Positions 19,009 through 28,055 of a DNA stretch of 36,536 nt are shown in pieces. The stretch is from Candidatus Omnitrophota bacterium. GTDB taxonomy: Bacteria > Omnitrophota > Gorgyraeia > B26-G9. Each line of letters begins with the position of its first letter. Positions within the stretch are counted from its first letter, which is position 1. The DNA lies in the NCBI GenBank assembly GCA_023819605.1, contig JAMWCB010000003.1, positions 1 to 36,536 on the forward strand, written 5' to 3'. The position numbers were made by a program, and so were the translations under genes. The notes beneath the pieces were generated by a model. The model ran no database searches, was not told the DNA's origin, and saw nothing but the letters and a program-made list of their open reading frames with translations.

Positions 19009-19671
19009 TCACCTCGCCGTTGTCTTTTGGATTATCTGAAGAATCGCCGCGCGCAACCCGTCCAGCGTGAACGTGTACGGATCTATCCGCGCTATTTTTT
19101 CCGCCGCCTCCGTCTGCCCCAAAGAATCGGCCAGCCAGTTTGAAAAATCGTTATTTCCTTTTTCAAGGCGCAGGCGCGCTTCAAACATATGGAAATAAAT
19201 CACCGGCAGGCTGACCGCCGCCAGTGCCGCGGTAAACTCCGCGAGCGTGCGCGCGAAAATTCCGGTCGGGACAATGAAACTTACGGATTTAATCACCTGA
19301 AACTCTTCCCCGCCGCGGCAGGCGCGCTCGCGAGCCGCCGGATTGCGCCCCAGATAATCTTCCAGGAGAAAAATAAACCGTTCGCGCACCGCGCGAATCG
19401 TCGGATAATCGATAATATTGACGCTGGCCAACTGCTCGGCCAATTCGTCTTCGCCCAACGCTTCCCGCACCCAGTACGCGAAATCATTCGGCGGCTCGGG
19501 CGAAACAAAGAGATGCTGCTGCAAAAACCGGTGCGTGTGATGATACATACACGCGCCCGGAACTTCCCGCAACAGGGCCAACAATTCTCCGGCGGTCGAC
19601 GCTTTCAAGCCGGTCAGTTCCGACAAATTAAACCGCGTGTAAAATTGAAACGGTTCCCGCTCCATATTCAC
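19009..19671 (-). CDS. DUF5752-like protein with an internal duplication
   Basis: Two ~100-aa halves share the pattern NDFAYWVREALGEDELAEQLASVNIIDYPTI / NDFSNWLADSLGQTEAAEKIARIDPYTFTL. Family name is recalled from operon context, not searched. Confidence 0.6.
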   Translation of the reverse strand: MNMEREPFQFYTRFNLSELTGLKASTAGELLALLREVPGACMYHHTHRFLQQHLFVSPEPPNDFAYWVREALGEDELAEQLASVNIIDYPTIRAVRERFIFLLEDYLGRNPAARERACRGGEEFQVIKSVSFIVPTGIFARTLAEFTAALAAVSLPVIYFHMFEARLRLEKGNNDFSNWLADSLGQTEAAEKIARIDPYTFTLDGLRAAILQIIQKTTAR

Positions 19672-20468
19672 CTCCGCATCGTTTCGCGCGCAAACATACG
19701 CAGCACTTCGATAACCTCCGCCTGCGTCTCAACGCAATACTGCGCCCCGGATCTTTTCTGCCGGCCGACGACAATTCCGACATCGCTTTCCCGCAAAATC
19801 CGGAACACGTCCTCGTCGGTGCGATCATCGCCGATATAGACCGCCACCCGCTCCCGCGGCGGTATCCCGCTCTGCCGCCACAGCCATCGCACCGCGTGCC
19901 CTTTATTCCAGGGGCGCGCCGGCCGCGCCTCCCGGACCAACGCGCCTTCGAGCGTTTCCAGCATTCCCTGTTCCCGCCACGGCCGAATACAGTGCTGGAA
20001 ACAGGATCTCACCGTACGCCGCCGCTGTGCCGCAACCGCGCGGTAGTGGAGCGCCACGGAAAACAGCTTGCCCTCGATCAACACGCCGGGAATATCGGCG
20101 CACACCCGCCGCAAACACCGTTCTACCGCAACCAGCGCCTGCGCGATTGCCGGCGATAATTTCCGCGTATAAGCGCCCTGCGGGGTCTGAATACACCAGC
20201 CGTGATCGCCGGCATAGGAAATATCCGGGATCGCCACCCGGCGGCGCAAATCCGCCAATGGCCGGCCGCTGACCACCGCGAGGCGGACGCGCGGCAACGC
20301 CGCGCACTGCCGCAGCACGCGACGCACCGCCGGCGCTAACCGCGCCTGTTCCGGCCGCGCGGCAAACGGCGCCAGCGTGCCGTCATAATCCACACCAAGC
20401 ATCACCTGCCGCCCGGCCAGTTTCCGACAAATCTCCGCTTGCGCGCGCCGGAAATCTTGAGGCATCAT
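19668..20468 (-). CDS. otsB: Trehalose-phosphatase (HAD superfamily)
   Basis: MLGVDYDGTLAPFAARPEQA (HAD motif I), VVSGRPLADLRRRV, NKGHAVRWLW, YIGDDRTDEDVFRIL. Confidence 0.9.
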   Translation of the reverse strand: MMPQDFRRAQAEICRKLAGRQVMLGVDYDGTLAPFAARPEQARLAPAVRRVLRQCAALPRVRLAVVSGRPLADLRRRVAIPDISYAGDHGWCIQTPQGAYTRKLSPAIAQALVAVERCLRRVCADIPGVLIEGKLFSVALHYRAVAAQRRRTVRSCFQHCIRPWREQGMLETLEGALVREARPARPWNKGHAVRWLWRQSGIPPRERVAVYIGDDRTDEDVFRILRESDVGIVVGRQKRSGAQYCVETQAEVIEVLRMFARETMRR

Positions 20469-22708
20469 GCGTCCCGTTTCAAAGCCATTAATTCATTAAA
20501 AATCGTCCCGGCCCAGCGGAAAATATTATTCTCTTTGACCAGCGCGCGCATCCGTTCCATACGGCGCTGTTTTTCCTCCACCGGCATCACGATCGCCTGG
20601 TGCACCCCCTGCGCAAATTCTTCGATCGAATAGGGGTTGATCTGCACCGCATCGGTCAATTCACGCGCCGCGCCGGTAAACTTACTGAGCACGAGCATAC
20701 CGTTCAAATCATCTTTTGCCGTCACGTATTCTTTAGCCACCAAATTCATGCCGTCATGCAGCGAACTGACGATGCAGATATCGCCAACCTGATAATAAGG
20801 CAATATCTCGTCCTGGGAAAAATGATGTTTAAGATAGATGATCGGTTTCCACGTTCCGTCGGAATAATTCCAGTTTATTTTCTCGACCAGCTCATCCAGT
20901 TCGCCGAGCAGGTCGTGATAGCGTTTAATATGGGTGCGGCTGGGCGCCGCCAACTGCAACAATACGAATTTTCCCCGGTACTCCGGATAGCGGGTCAATA
21001 AACGGTCAACGGCAAGCATTCGTTCGTTCAATCCTTTCGTATAATCGATACGGTCGACGCCGACCGCGACAATTTTACCCTCCAGCGAAAATTCTTCGCG
21101 CAGCCGGCGTACGCCGCCGCTCACCGCCGGCTGCCCACGTTCGGAACCGGCAACGGCCACGCTGATCGGAAACGGACGGACAAGGGTTTCGTGCCCGGCG
21201 CAATGCACGCTGAATTTTTCCGTATCGATCCGCGATTCTAAAAAACGGTTGGCGGTTTCCAAAAAATTATTACAATGGAACTGCAAATGAAATCCGATCA
21301 AATCGCAGCCGAGCATGCCGTCTAATATTTCCTGCTGATAGGGGCAAATCGCGAACACTTCCGGATTCGGCCAGGGGATATGCCAAAACAGAGCGACCGT
21401 CACGTCCGGCCGCCGCGCTTTAATCATCCGCGGCAAGAGCGTGAAATGATAATCCTGAATAAACACGAACGCATGCCCATCCTGCGGCAGTTCTTCGAGC
21501 AGAGCGTCGGCAAAACGCTGGTTAACTTTTTGATACATCTGCCAATCGGCACTGCGGAACAGCGGCCGCGTATGCGTAATATGACAGAGCGGCCACAGCC
21601 CTTCATTGGCAAATCCGTAGTAATATCCCTGCTCTTCCGCTTTCGAAAGCCAGACGCGTTTGAGCACGTAGCGGATATCTTCCGGCGGCACGCCCACCTT
21701 ATCTTTGGCATTGACAAAAGCGCGATCCGCGCTGCCGCTGCCGTGCGCCAGCCACATACCGCCGCAGGCGCGCAAAATCGGGTCAAGCGCGGTCACGACC
21801 CCGCTGGCCGGACGCACGCATACCGGACGGTTCGTCTGCTGATTCACGATATGCATATAAGGCTCGCGGTTGGACACCGCGAAAAACCCGTGGTCGCCGA
21901 GTTTAGCCACGACGATATCCCGCAATTTTTTCTCCGTCCATAATTCCGTGTTTTCCAGCCGCGCCGACGCGGTGTCCGCAACCGCCCGCCGCGCGACCCG
22001 CAAACTCAGCGCAACCTGTTCCACTTCTCCGGCCAACGCCCGCATCTCATCAGCGCCTTTAATCGACGAAAACGCGCTGGTTTCTCCGCGATGAAACCGG
22101 CGGAACCAATCGGTCAGCTGCCGCAGCGGAAAAATAAACAGCCGCCACTGCATGAGCACGCTCACGCAAAACAGCAGAATAACCAGCACGATTACCGGCA
22201 TACCGATGCGCTCCCAGAGCTGCGCTAAACGAAAAAAGACATAGGAGGTATCATAGACTACTTCCACCATGCCTAAGCGGCGGCCGGCAGCATCACTGAC
22301 CGGTAGGCGGTATCGGTACAGCACATACTCCTGATACCGTTCCAGCGAAGTAGCCGCGCCTGACTCCACCGATTCCGGAAGAGGCATGGCCGGCGAAAAT
22401 TGTTCCTGGAGGAAAGCAATCCGCCGAGTTATGGCGAAAATCTTGCCGGCTTCATCATACAGAACGCAGCCCTGAAAATTTTTCCGCGTTTCAAACCGCT
22501 CGACCAGCCGCTGCGCTGCCGGAACATCCCGCTGCGCCAGCACATACTGCGCGGACACTTCCAGGCTTTCCGCCACCGCGCGCGCTTTCCGCTGCAACTC
22601 GTCGAGCAGGCGGTTTTCTTCCCGGCGGACGTTCCAAATCCCGTAACCGATCAGAACCGCGCACACCACGATGAGAATGGGCAAAAAGAAAAGAATTAAG
22701 CGTTTCAA
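20465..22708 (-). CDS. Membrane sensor - HAMP-like - GT20 (trehalose-6-phosphate synthase-like) fusion
   Basis: TM ([22 protein letters not shown]), ~140-aa extracytoplasmic region, TM ([21 protein letters not shown]), HAMP-like linker ([17 protein letters not shown]...[13 protein letters not shown]), then GT20 ([106 protein letters not shown]). RBS AGGGGAGG favours a TTG start at 22708; the track start is GTG 22735. Confidence 0.9.
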   Translation of the reverse strand: MKRLILFFLPILIVVCAVLIGYGIWNVRREENRLLDELQRKARAVAESLEVSAQYVLAQRDVPAAQRLVERFETRKNFQGCVLYDEAGKIFAITRRIAFLQEQFSPAMPLPESVESGAATSLERYQEYVLYRYRLPVSDAAGRRLGMVEVVYDTSYVFFRLAQLWERIGMPVIVLVILLFCVSVLMQWRLFIFPLRQLTDWFRRFHRGETSAFSSIKGADEMRALAGEVEQVALSLRVARRAVADTASARLENTELWTEKKLRDIVVAKLGDHGFFAVSNREPYMHIVNQQTNRPVCVRPASGVVTALDPILRACGGMWLAHGSGSADRAFVNAKDKVGVPPEDIRYVLKRVWLSKAEEQGYYYGFANEGLWPLCHITHTRPLFRSADWQMYQKVNQRFADALLEELPQDGHAFVFIQDYHFTLLPRMIKARRPDVTVALFWHIPWPNPEVFAICPYQQEILDGMLGCDLIGFHLQFHCNNFLETANRFLESRIDTEKFSVHCAGHETLVRPFPISVAVAGSERGQPAVSGGVRRLREEFSLEGKIVAVGVDRIDYTKGLNERMLAVDRLLTRYPEYRGKFVLLQLAAPSRTHIKRYHDLLGELDELVEKINWNYSDGTWKPIIYLKHHFSQDEILPYYQVGDICIVSSLHDGMNLVAKEYVTAKDDLNGMLVLSKFTGAARELTDAVQINPYSIEEFAQGVHQAIVMPVEEKQRRMERMRALVKENNIFRWAGTIFNELMALKRDA

Positions 22709-22798
22709 AAAGCCTCCCCTGAATCTCCCCGACACTATCCGTTACGGCCGTCTGAAAATACCGTGAGAAGAACACTACTGGCGCACATCCGGAGTGAT

Positions 22799-22831
22799 AA
22801 AAAAACGCCATCCGGATAATTACGGATGGCG
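22799..22831 (-). terminator. Intrinsic terminator in the leader of the GT20 fusion gene; candidate attenuator
   Basis: CGCCATCCG (22806-22814), 8-nt loop, CGGATGGCG (22823-22831); followed by U7 on the minus strand. Confidence 0.75.
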
Positions 22832-22877
22832 GCCCGACCATCGACAATGCCTCCGAAGCGGTTGCTTCGGACCCTTA
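22799..22877 (-). ncRNA. Candidate short terminated leader RNA or sRNA upstream of the GT20 fusion gene
   Basis: Begins just after the promoter; hairpin TCCGAAGC-aacc-GCTTCGGA (22871-22852), 20-nt linker, terminator hairpin. Confidence 0.45.
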
Positions 22878-22883
22878 ATTTTT

Positions 22884-22911
22884 AGTATAACGCCGCTCAA
22901 CAAGATGTCAA
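22884..22911 (-). promoter_or_regulatory. Candidate promoter of the GT20/OtsB operon
   Basis: Minus strand TTGACA (22911-22906), 16-nt spacer, TATACT (22889-22884); the -35 overlaps the TGA stop of the inositol phosphatase gene. Confidence 0.7.
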
Positions 22912-23726
22912 GAAGTAATCCCGGTTTTTCCGCTTGTTAATGCCGGCGGACGGCGGTGCAGCACCGCCCGCATCGCCCGGTGCAGCCGCCCATTGGACGC
23001 CAGCATATTTCCCGCCGCATGGTCATAAGGTTTGCCGTCGAAACCGCTTATTTTTCCGCCGGCGCACTCGATAATCAAACCGGCCGCCGCCGTGTCCCAG
23101 GGCTTCAAATCCAGTTCCCAAAACCCGTCGAACCGGCCGCCGGCGACATAGCATAAATCCAGCGCCGCCGCGCCGGCGCGGCGCACGGCCATGCTGCGCA
23201 TGATAAACGCCGCGAAATGATCGAGATTATTTTCCTTTTTTTCCCGCACCTGGTAGGAAAAGCCGGTCGCCAAAAACGCGCGGTCCAAGCGCGCCTGGCG
23301 GGAAACCGCAATCCGCTGCCGGTTCAAACGCGCCGCTTCACCGGCAGCCGCGGTAAACAGTTCATCGCGCACCGGATCATAGACCACCCCCACCACCATG
23401 CGCCCGTCCTGTTCCAAGGCGATGGATACGCAAAAAAACGGGAACTGGTGGGCGAAATTCGTCGTGCCGTCCAGCGGATCGATAATCCAGCGTGCCGACC
23501 GGCCGGCCTCTGCCGGGCGCTCCTCCGCCAGTATCCCGTACGCGGGAAAATCTTTTTTCAACCTGCGCACAATCATTTCTTCCGCGCGCACATCGACATT
23601 CGTCACGATATTTATCGCGCCTTTATATTCAACCTGTTTTGGCCGGCGAAGATTTTTCCGGATAAACGAACCGGCATTTAAAGCCGCGGCGACCGCGGCT
23701 TTTTTTTCCTTCTGAAATTTCATCAT
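22908..23726 (-). CDS. Inositol monophosphatase family protein
   Basis: ILAEE, WIIDPLDGTTNFAHQFPFFCVSIAL, WDTAAAGLIIECAGGKIS. Confidence 0.9.
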   Translation of the reverse strand: MMKFQKEKKAAVAAALNAGSFIRKNLRRPKQVEYKGAINIVTNVDVRAEEMIVRRLKKDFPAYGILAEERPAEAGRSARWIIDPLDGTTNFAHQFPFFCVSIALEQDGRMVVGVVYDPVRDELFTAAAGEAARLNRQRIAVSRQARLDRAFLATGFSYQVREKKENNLDHFAAFIMRSMAVRRAGAAALDLCYVAGGRFDGFWELDLKPWDTAAAGLIIECAGGKISGFDGKPYDHAAGNMLASNGRLHRAMRAVLHRRPPALTSGKTGITS

Positions 23727-24961
23727 CGTTTAAGCCGTTGAATATCCGCCGTGAGCCGCTCCCCAATATCCGGGTGCAATCCCACATACACCGCGGCAAT
23801 CACCCCGTCCCGCCCGACCACGACCACCTGCGGAATCGACTCCACGCCTAATTGCCGGGCAAACGCCGCGCCGCCGTCGAAAAAAACCGGTAATTGATAA
23901 CCGTTCTGCGCGATAAATTCCGCGACCACGTCTTTTTCTTCCGCGCTCACCGCTAAAAATTGCACCTGCGCATCGGTTTTCCATTCCTGGTACCATTGAT
24001 CGAGCAACGGCAGTTCTTTCTGACAGGGCGGGCACCAGCTTGCCCAAAAATCGATGACCGCGATCTTATTTTTAATCTGCGCGCGCTTAAACAGCTGACC
24101 CCGCGCGTCGAGGAGCGTAAAATCCGGACAGGGTTTGCCGACCAGCGGATGCTCCGCGCCCTGCGGCGATTCCCCCGCGTCCGGCGCGCCGACCGCTGCG
24201 CTCATATCCATTACTTCCACGCCTTCCGGCGGCGTATAGGAAAACAGCTCGTCCGGCAATTCTTTATTTTGCGCGACCTCCGTATACACAACCTGCGATA
24301 ACCGCCGCTGCTGCGCATTATACACTTCGATTTTTTCGCAATACGCGCCGGCCGTATTCCAATAGTAACTCATCTTTTCCGGAATGGTCTCCGCGCCTGC
24401 CGGATTGCCTTCCGCCTGCAAACGCTGCTCTATTTTTTTCCGCGCGGCCTCGGTCATCTGCAGCCGCACAATCTGAACGCGATACCCGTCGGACTGCGAC
24501 TCCTCAACCTGCACCGGCGCGTAGGTCTCGAGCACTCCCCGAAACTGCGCGGCGGGACTGAACTGCGCCAGCAGCATTTTTCCCTGCTCGCTGTCCGGCG
24601 CGGTGAGCACCTTCATCGCCCGCACGGACTTTCCTTCCGGCGTGCGCTGTTCCTGCCAAAACGTCGCGCCGTCGTACACGGACAAACTGTGCACGGTTTG
24701 GCCGTCGGGCAAGCCGCTGACCGCAAGCTCGGCGCGGAATTTATCCGGGTATTTCTGGCGCACCGGGCCGCTGACCGTTATTTCCATGCCGCTCATCGAA
24801 TTCGTCTGGCGGATAGTCGCGGAAAAATTCCGCACTGTTTCATACCGGGCCTGTATTTCTTTGACCAACATCGCGGGGCTGATTTCTTCAGCGGCCGCCG
24901 CGTACCCGGTCCAGACCCCGACGACGATCACCGCGCTCACGCACAATTTCCGTATCTGCAC
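23723..24961 (-). CDS. Secreted two-domain protein: LolA-like lipoprotein-carrier fold plus TlpA/ResA-like thioredoxin domain
   Basis: N-terminal half ISPAMLVKEIQARYETVRNFSATIRQTNSMSGMEITVSGPVRQKYPDKFRAEL is LolA/DUF-like; C-terminal half GKPCPDFTLLDARGQLFKRAQIKNKIAVIDFWASWCPPCQKELP has the CxxC of TlpA. GTG start at 24961 with RBS GGAG; the track start overlaps the MBL gene. Confidence 0.8.
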   Translation of the reverse strand: MQIRKLCVSAVIVVGVWTGYAAAAEEISPAMLVKEIQARYETVRNFSATIRQTNSMSGMEITVSGPVRQKYPDKFRAELAVSGLPDGQTVHSLSVYDGATFWQEQRTPEGKSVRAMKVLTAPDSEQGKMLLAQFSPAAQFRGVLETYAPVQVEESQSDGYRVQIVRLQMTEAARKKIEQRLQAEGNPAGAETIPEKMSYYWNTAGAYCEKIEVYNAQQRRLSQVVYTEVAQNKELPDELFSYTPPEGVEVMDMSAAVGAPDAGESPQGAEHPLVGKPCPDFTLLDARGQLFKRAQIKNKIAVIDFWASWCPPCQKELPLLDQWYQEWKTDAQVQFLAVSAEEKDVVAEFIAQNGYQLPVFFDGGAAFARQLGVESIPQVVVVGRDGVIAAVYVGLHPDIGERLTADIQRLKR

Positions 24962-24992
24962 ACATACTCCTTTCTGCTTCCGTTCGCCGGCT

Positions 24993-25748
24993 TCACACGC
25001 ATATCCGCAACCCGTCGCGGGCCACCCGCGCCTGCGGAAAAACCTGCCGCGCCTGCGCCTGCGCCTGCGCCCGCTGCGCGGTCGTGCGATAAACCTGCGC
25101 GTCAAAATGCGTCAACATCAGTTGTTTGGCCCCGGCCTGCCGCGCCAATCCCGCCGCCTTATGCGGATCCAGGTGCGGCCACCCGCCGTCATCCTGCCCC
25201 AATTGCAGCGCGCATTCCGTAATTAAAATATCCGCGGCGCGCGCCAATTTCACCGCGTTTGCACAGATACCGGTATCCGTGCAATAGGCCAGCGTCCTGC
25301 CGGAGAGTTCGAAACGATAACCGAAACAGACGGACGAATGCACCAGCGGCAGCGCGATACCGCCGCCGCCCGGCAAGGAAAACCGCCGCGGCACCGAACG
25401 CAACTCCACGGGAAACGGCAACTGCGCCAGCGGCACCGTCAACGGCTGCGCGCACAAACGCCGCACCGCCGCGCGCAATGCCGGCGGCGTAAAAATCGTC
25501 AGCCCGCGCGCAAACGAAAATTTCGCCAACACGTGCAAACCGACGGTATGATCCAGATGGGCGTGGCTTAAAAACAAATACACCGGCTTCTGTTGATCGA
25601 TAACGCTGTCCAGCTTATGCAAGCCATAGCCGGCGTCGAGAATCACCACGCATTCCGGCGTATCGGCCACCGCGCAGACCGTACTGCCGGTGGGTGAATC
25701 AAACCAGCCGTTCGTCCCTAAAAACGTAATCTGTATCGCTTTTTTCAT
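24993..25748 (-). CDS. MBL-fold metallo-hydrolase (RNase Z-like)
   Basis: FLSHAHLDHTVGLHVL (HxHxDH), ITFLGTNG, LMLTHFDAQVY. Confidence 0.88.
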   Translation of the reverse strand: MKKAIQITFLGTNGWFDSPTGSTVCAVADTPECVVILDAGYGLHKLDSVIDQQKPVYLFLSHAHLDHTVGLHVLAKFSFARGLTIFTPPALRAAVRRLCAQPLTVPLAQLPFPVELRSVPRRFSLPGGGGIALPLVHSSVCFGYRFELSGRTLAYCTDTGICANAVKLARAADILITECALQLGQDDGGWPHLDPHKAAGLARQAGAKQLMLTHFDAQVYRTTAQRAQAQAQARQVFPQARVARDGLRICV

Positions 25749-25769
25749 TGCCTACCTTGCCGGACATCG

Positions 25770-26144
25770 TCAGCGCAAATCATCGGACAGGTCGTAGCGG
25801 ATCAGCGCCAGTATCGCCGCGTGCGGCACAATCACATATTTTACATTTTCGAATTCGAATTCCACCGCGGCGCTGCGCAGGAAAATCGCCCGGTCATGCT
25901 CGCGCGCCTGCAAAGGCACATAATGCGGCGTCGCCGCCTCGCGGGCTTCGGCCCACGGTTCTTTGTGCAAATCCTGAGGATCGGCCACCGGCGTACCCGG
26001 CCCGACGCTGACCACCTTGCCGCTATGGACTTTTTCCTTCTCGTACGTTCCCTGGGGAAGATAGAGCCCGGAATTGGTCATTTCCTTTTGATCATCGGGC
26101 TTGATCAGCACCCGATCGCCGACGATTATCAATTCGCGCTTCAT
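25770..26144 (-). CDS. GroES/Cpn10-like protein
   Basis: IIVGDRVLIKPDDQKEMTNSGLYLPQGTYEKEKVHSGKVVSVGPGTP is Cpn10-like; divergent extended C-terminal half. ATG at 26144. Confidence 0.82.
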   Translation of the reverse strand: MKRELIIVGDRVLIKPDDQKEMTNSGLYLPQGTYEKEKVHSGKVVSVGPGTPVADPQDLHKEPWAEAREAATPHYVPLQAREHDRAIFLRSAAVEFEFENVKYVIVPHAAILALIRYDLSDDLR

Positions 26145-26459
26145 GGTAGAGCGTATTATAACACACAATCATGGCAAGAAAAAAATTTTTTGGGCACTGT
26201 CTAAGCGGAAAGCAGGAATAATTTTCTGTGCGCCGACAGAGAAAGTTATCTTTGAAATGGCAATGCTAATGGTGGCCATACGCCAAACTGAGCAACCAGC
26301 AAAAAATAATCAACAAAAATGAGCAAAAATGTACTCTATCCGGTATAATTATTGCTGAAACTTGGATAACAATCGTGCCTAAAAGCGTACCCGTGAAATT
26401 ACGGGATCAACACATGTATTCACGTTAAACGAAATTATAAACACAACCATCGGTAACCA

Positions 26460-27299
26460 ATGAAAAAAAATACGTTAACAATTTTTACCTGCCTGCTTTT
26501 TACGGCCACCATTCCCCATCAAGCTCTTTGTGCGTCATTTCTTTCGCCTCGCCTATCAATTAATCAAAAAAATTTTAATAATACCATTGCCGCGCCTTAT
26601 CCAGATCGTGCGATAATAAATCCATCCTCTCTCCCTACCATGGTTGATCTGGATATTTTAGAAGACACGGTTTTTTCCGGAAAAACAGAAGAAGTTTATT
26701 TAATGATCCAGCAGGCGACCGCAGCCAATGATCATTTCCTATGGTTTATTCCGGAAGAAGATGACGACGATAGCTTTTTAAAGTATCAACCGGAATATAA
26801 TAATGTCGCTCTTTCCGTAAAGGGACAAATTTTTGCTGATAAAATAACCGCGCAGATACAACAATTCGCCGATCGGTATGATTTTTCTTAGGATATCTAT
26901 GAACATCCCTTCGCACAGATCGCGGAAGAACTGCTTTCCAACCTCTGGCGGCACTCTAACGCGTGGGGCATATTTGCCGTTCGGCTAATCCCCAAACCCG
27001 GACAAAGTGAAATAATTCTCGAAATCAGCCTTATTGACCATGGCGATGGCATTGATGATATCGATGCGATATTAGAAGGCGAATTTGAAAGGAAAGACAG
27101 TCCGGGAGAAGGGATTGCCAATTTAAAAAAAATATATAAAAATTTCGGAATACCCAGCGAGTTCATATTCAACAGCGAAACTCAAAAAAACTATCACGGC
27201 ACCGCCGTAACCATAAAACTATTTTCTCGACAAAAGATTAATACTCCTTTACTCAAAAAAGAAATAAACTATTCACATTTTTTTTCTTCTGCCGTTTAA
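26460..27299 (+). CDS. Secreted protein with a C-terminal GHKL (histidine-kinase-like) ATPase domain, interrupted by an in-frame TAG at 26889-26891
   Basis: Track ORF stops at TAG 26889; the same frame stays open for 135 codons to TAA 27297-27299: DIYEHPFAQIAEELLSNLWRHSNAWGIFAVRL...LEISLIDHGDGIDDI...SPGEGIANLKKIYKNFG...NYHGTAVTIKLF. N, G1, G2 and GT motifs of the Bergerat fold are visible. Confidence 0.7.
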
Positions 27300-27310
27300 T
27301 CTTCTGCTCA

Positions 27311-27541
27311 TCATTTCCCGGTCAACACATCAATGCGTTTTTTATCAAATCCGACAATGACTTCCCCGTCGATCACCACCACCGGCACGCCCATCTGTCC
27401 GGAAACTTCTACCATTTTCTGCGCTTCCGCCTCATCCTGGGAAACATCCACTTCGGTATACGCAAACCCCTTGGCGGAAAGGTACTGTTTGGCAAGTTTG
27501 CAATACGGACAGGTCGGCGTCGAATAGACGGTAATATCCAT
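27311..27541 (-). CDS. Glutaredoxin-like protein
   Basis: MDITVYSTPTCPYCKLAKQYL (CPYC), GVPVVVIDGEVIVGFDKKRI. Confidence 0.92.
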   Translation of the reverse strand: MDITVYSTPTCPYCKLAKQYLSAKGFAYTEVDVSQDEAEAQKMVEVSGQMGVPVVVIDGEVIVGFDKKRIDVLTGK

Positions 27542-27542
27542 G

Positions 27543-28040
27543 CTATCGCTCCTTGTTAAAATAACTTTTCAACTGGCACAATTTCACCAAATGTTTCTTT
27601 TCTTCGCGGATAATCCGGTCAATCACCGGCTGTTGTGCGTTCACGATACGATCGCGCAGCGCGCCATAAGCTAAAATGGAATCCTTTTCCAGCGCGATGC
27701 CGAACTCTACCGCGGCAATTTCCGTAGGAAAATGCTCTTTAATTTTTTGCGCAATCAGCTGCGGCGTGACGATAAACTCCGCGGCGATCGCCTGCATATA
27801 GAGCTCCCACTCCTGCGGACTGTTATCCACCACGACGTATTCCGTCAAATTATCAAGGATCTCTTCAAAAATCTCGCGGTGCCGCACTTCCTCGGCGCGC
27901 AAAAAATGCCAAATACTCCGCACCCGTTCGTCCATGGCGCGATGTTCCAGCGCCGCGTACAGCTGCTCGCCATTGTGTTCGACGTCCACGGCGATTTTCA
28001 GCAACTCCGCCGGACTGATACCCGCGGGAATCTTCTCCAT
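27543..28040 (-). CDS. Ferritin-like / rubrerythrin-domain protein
   Basis: Di-iron-type helices: EHNGEQLYAAL, RAEEVRHREIFEEI, EKDSILAYGAL, REEKKHLVKL. Uses a TAG stop. Confidence 0.82.
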   Translation of the reverse strand: MEKIPAGISPAELLKIAVDVEHNGEQLYAALEHRAMDERVRSIWHFLRAEEVRHREIFEEILDNLTEYVVVDNSPQEWELYMQAIAAEFIVTPQLIAQKIKEHFPTEIAAVEFGIALEKDSILAYGALRDRIVNAQQPVIDRIIREEKKHLVKLCQLKSYFNKER

Positions 28041-28055
28041 AGCTCCCTTCCTGCG

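Noticed and set aside
26899-26901. ATG just after the amber codon as a restart site
   Set aside because: Out of frame (+1) with the GHKL reading frame; no in-frame ATG/GTG/TTG follows.
26897-27172. 91-aa minus-strand ORF
   Set aside because: Antisense to the GHKL half of the amber-interrupted gene, which shows real ATPase motifs on the plus strand.
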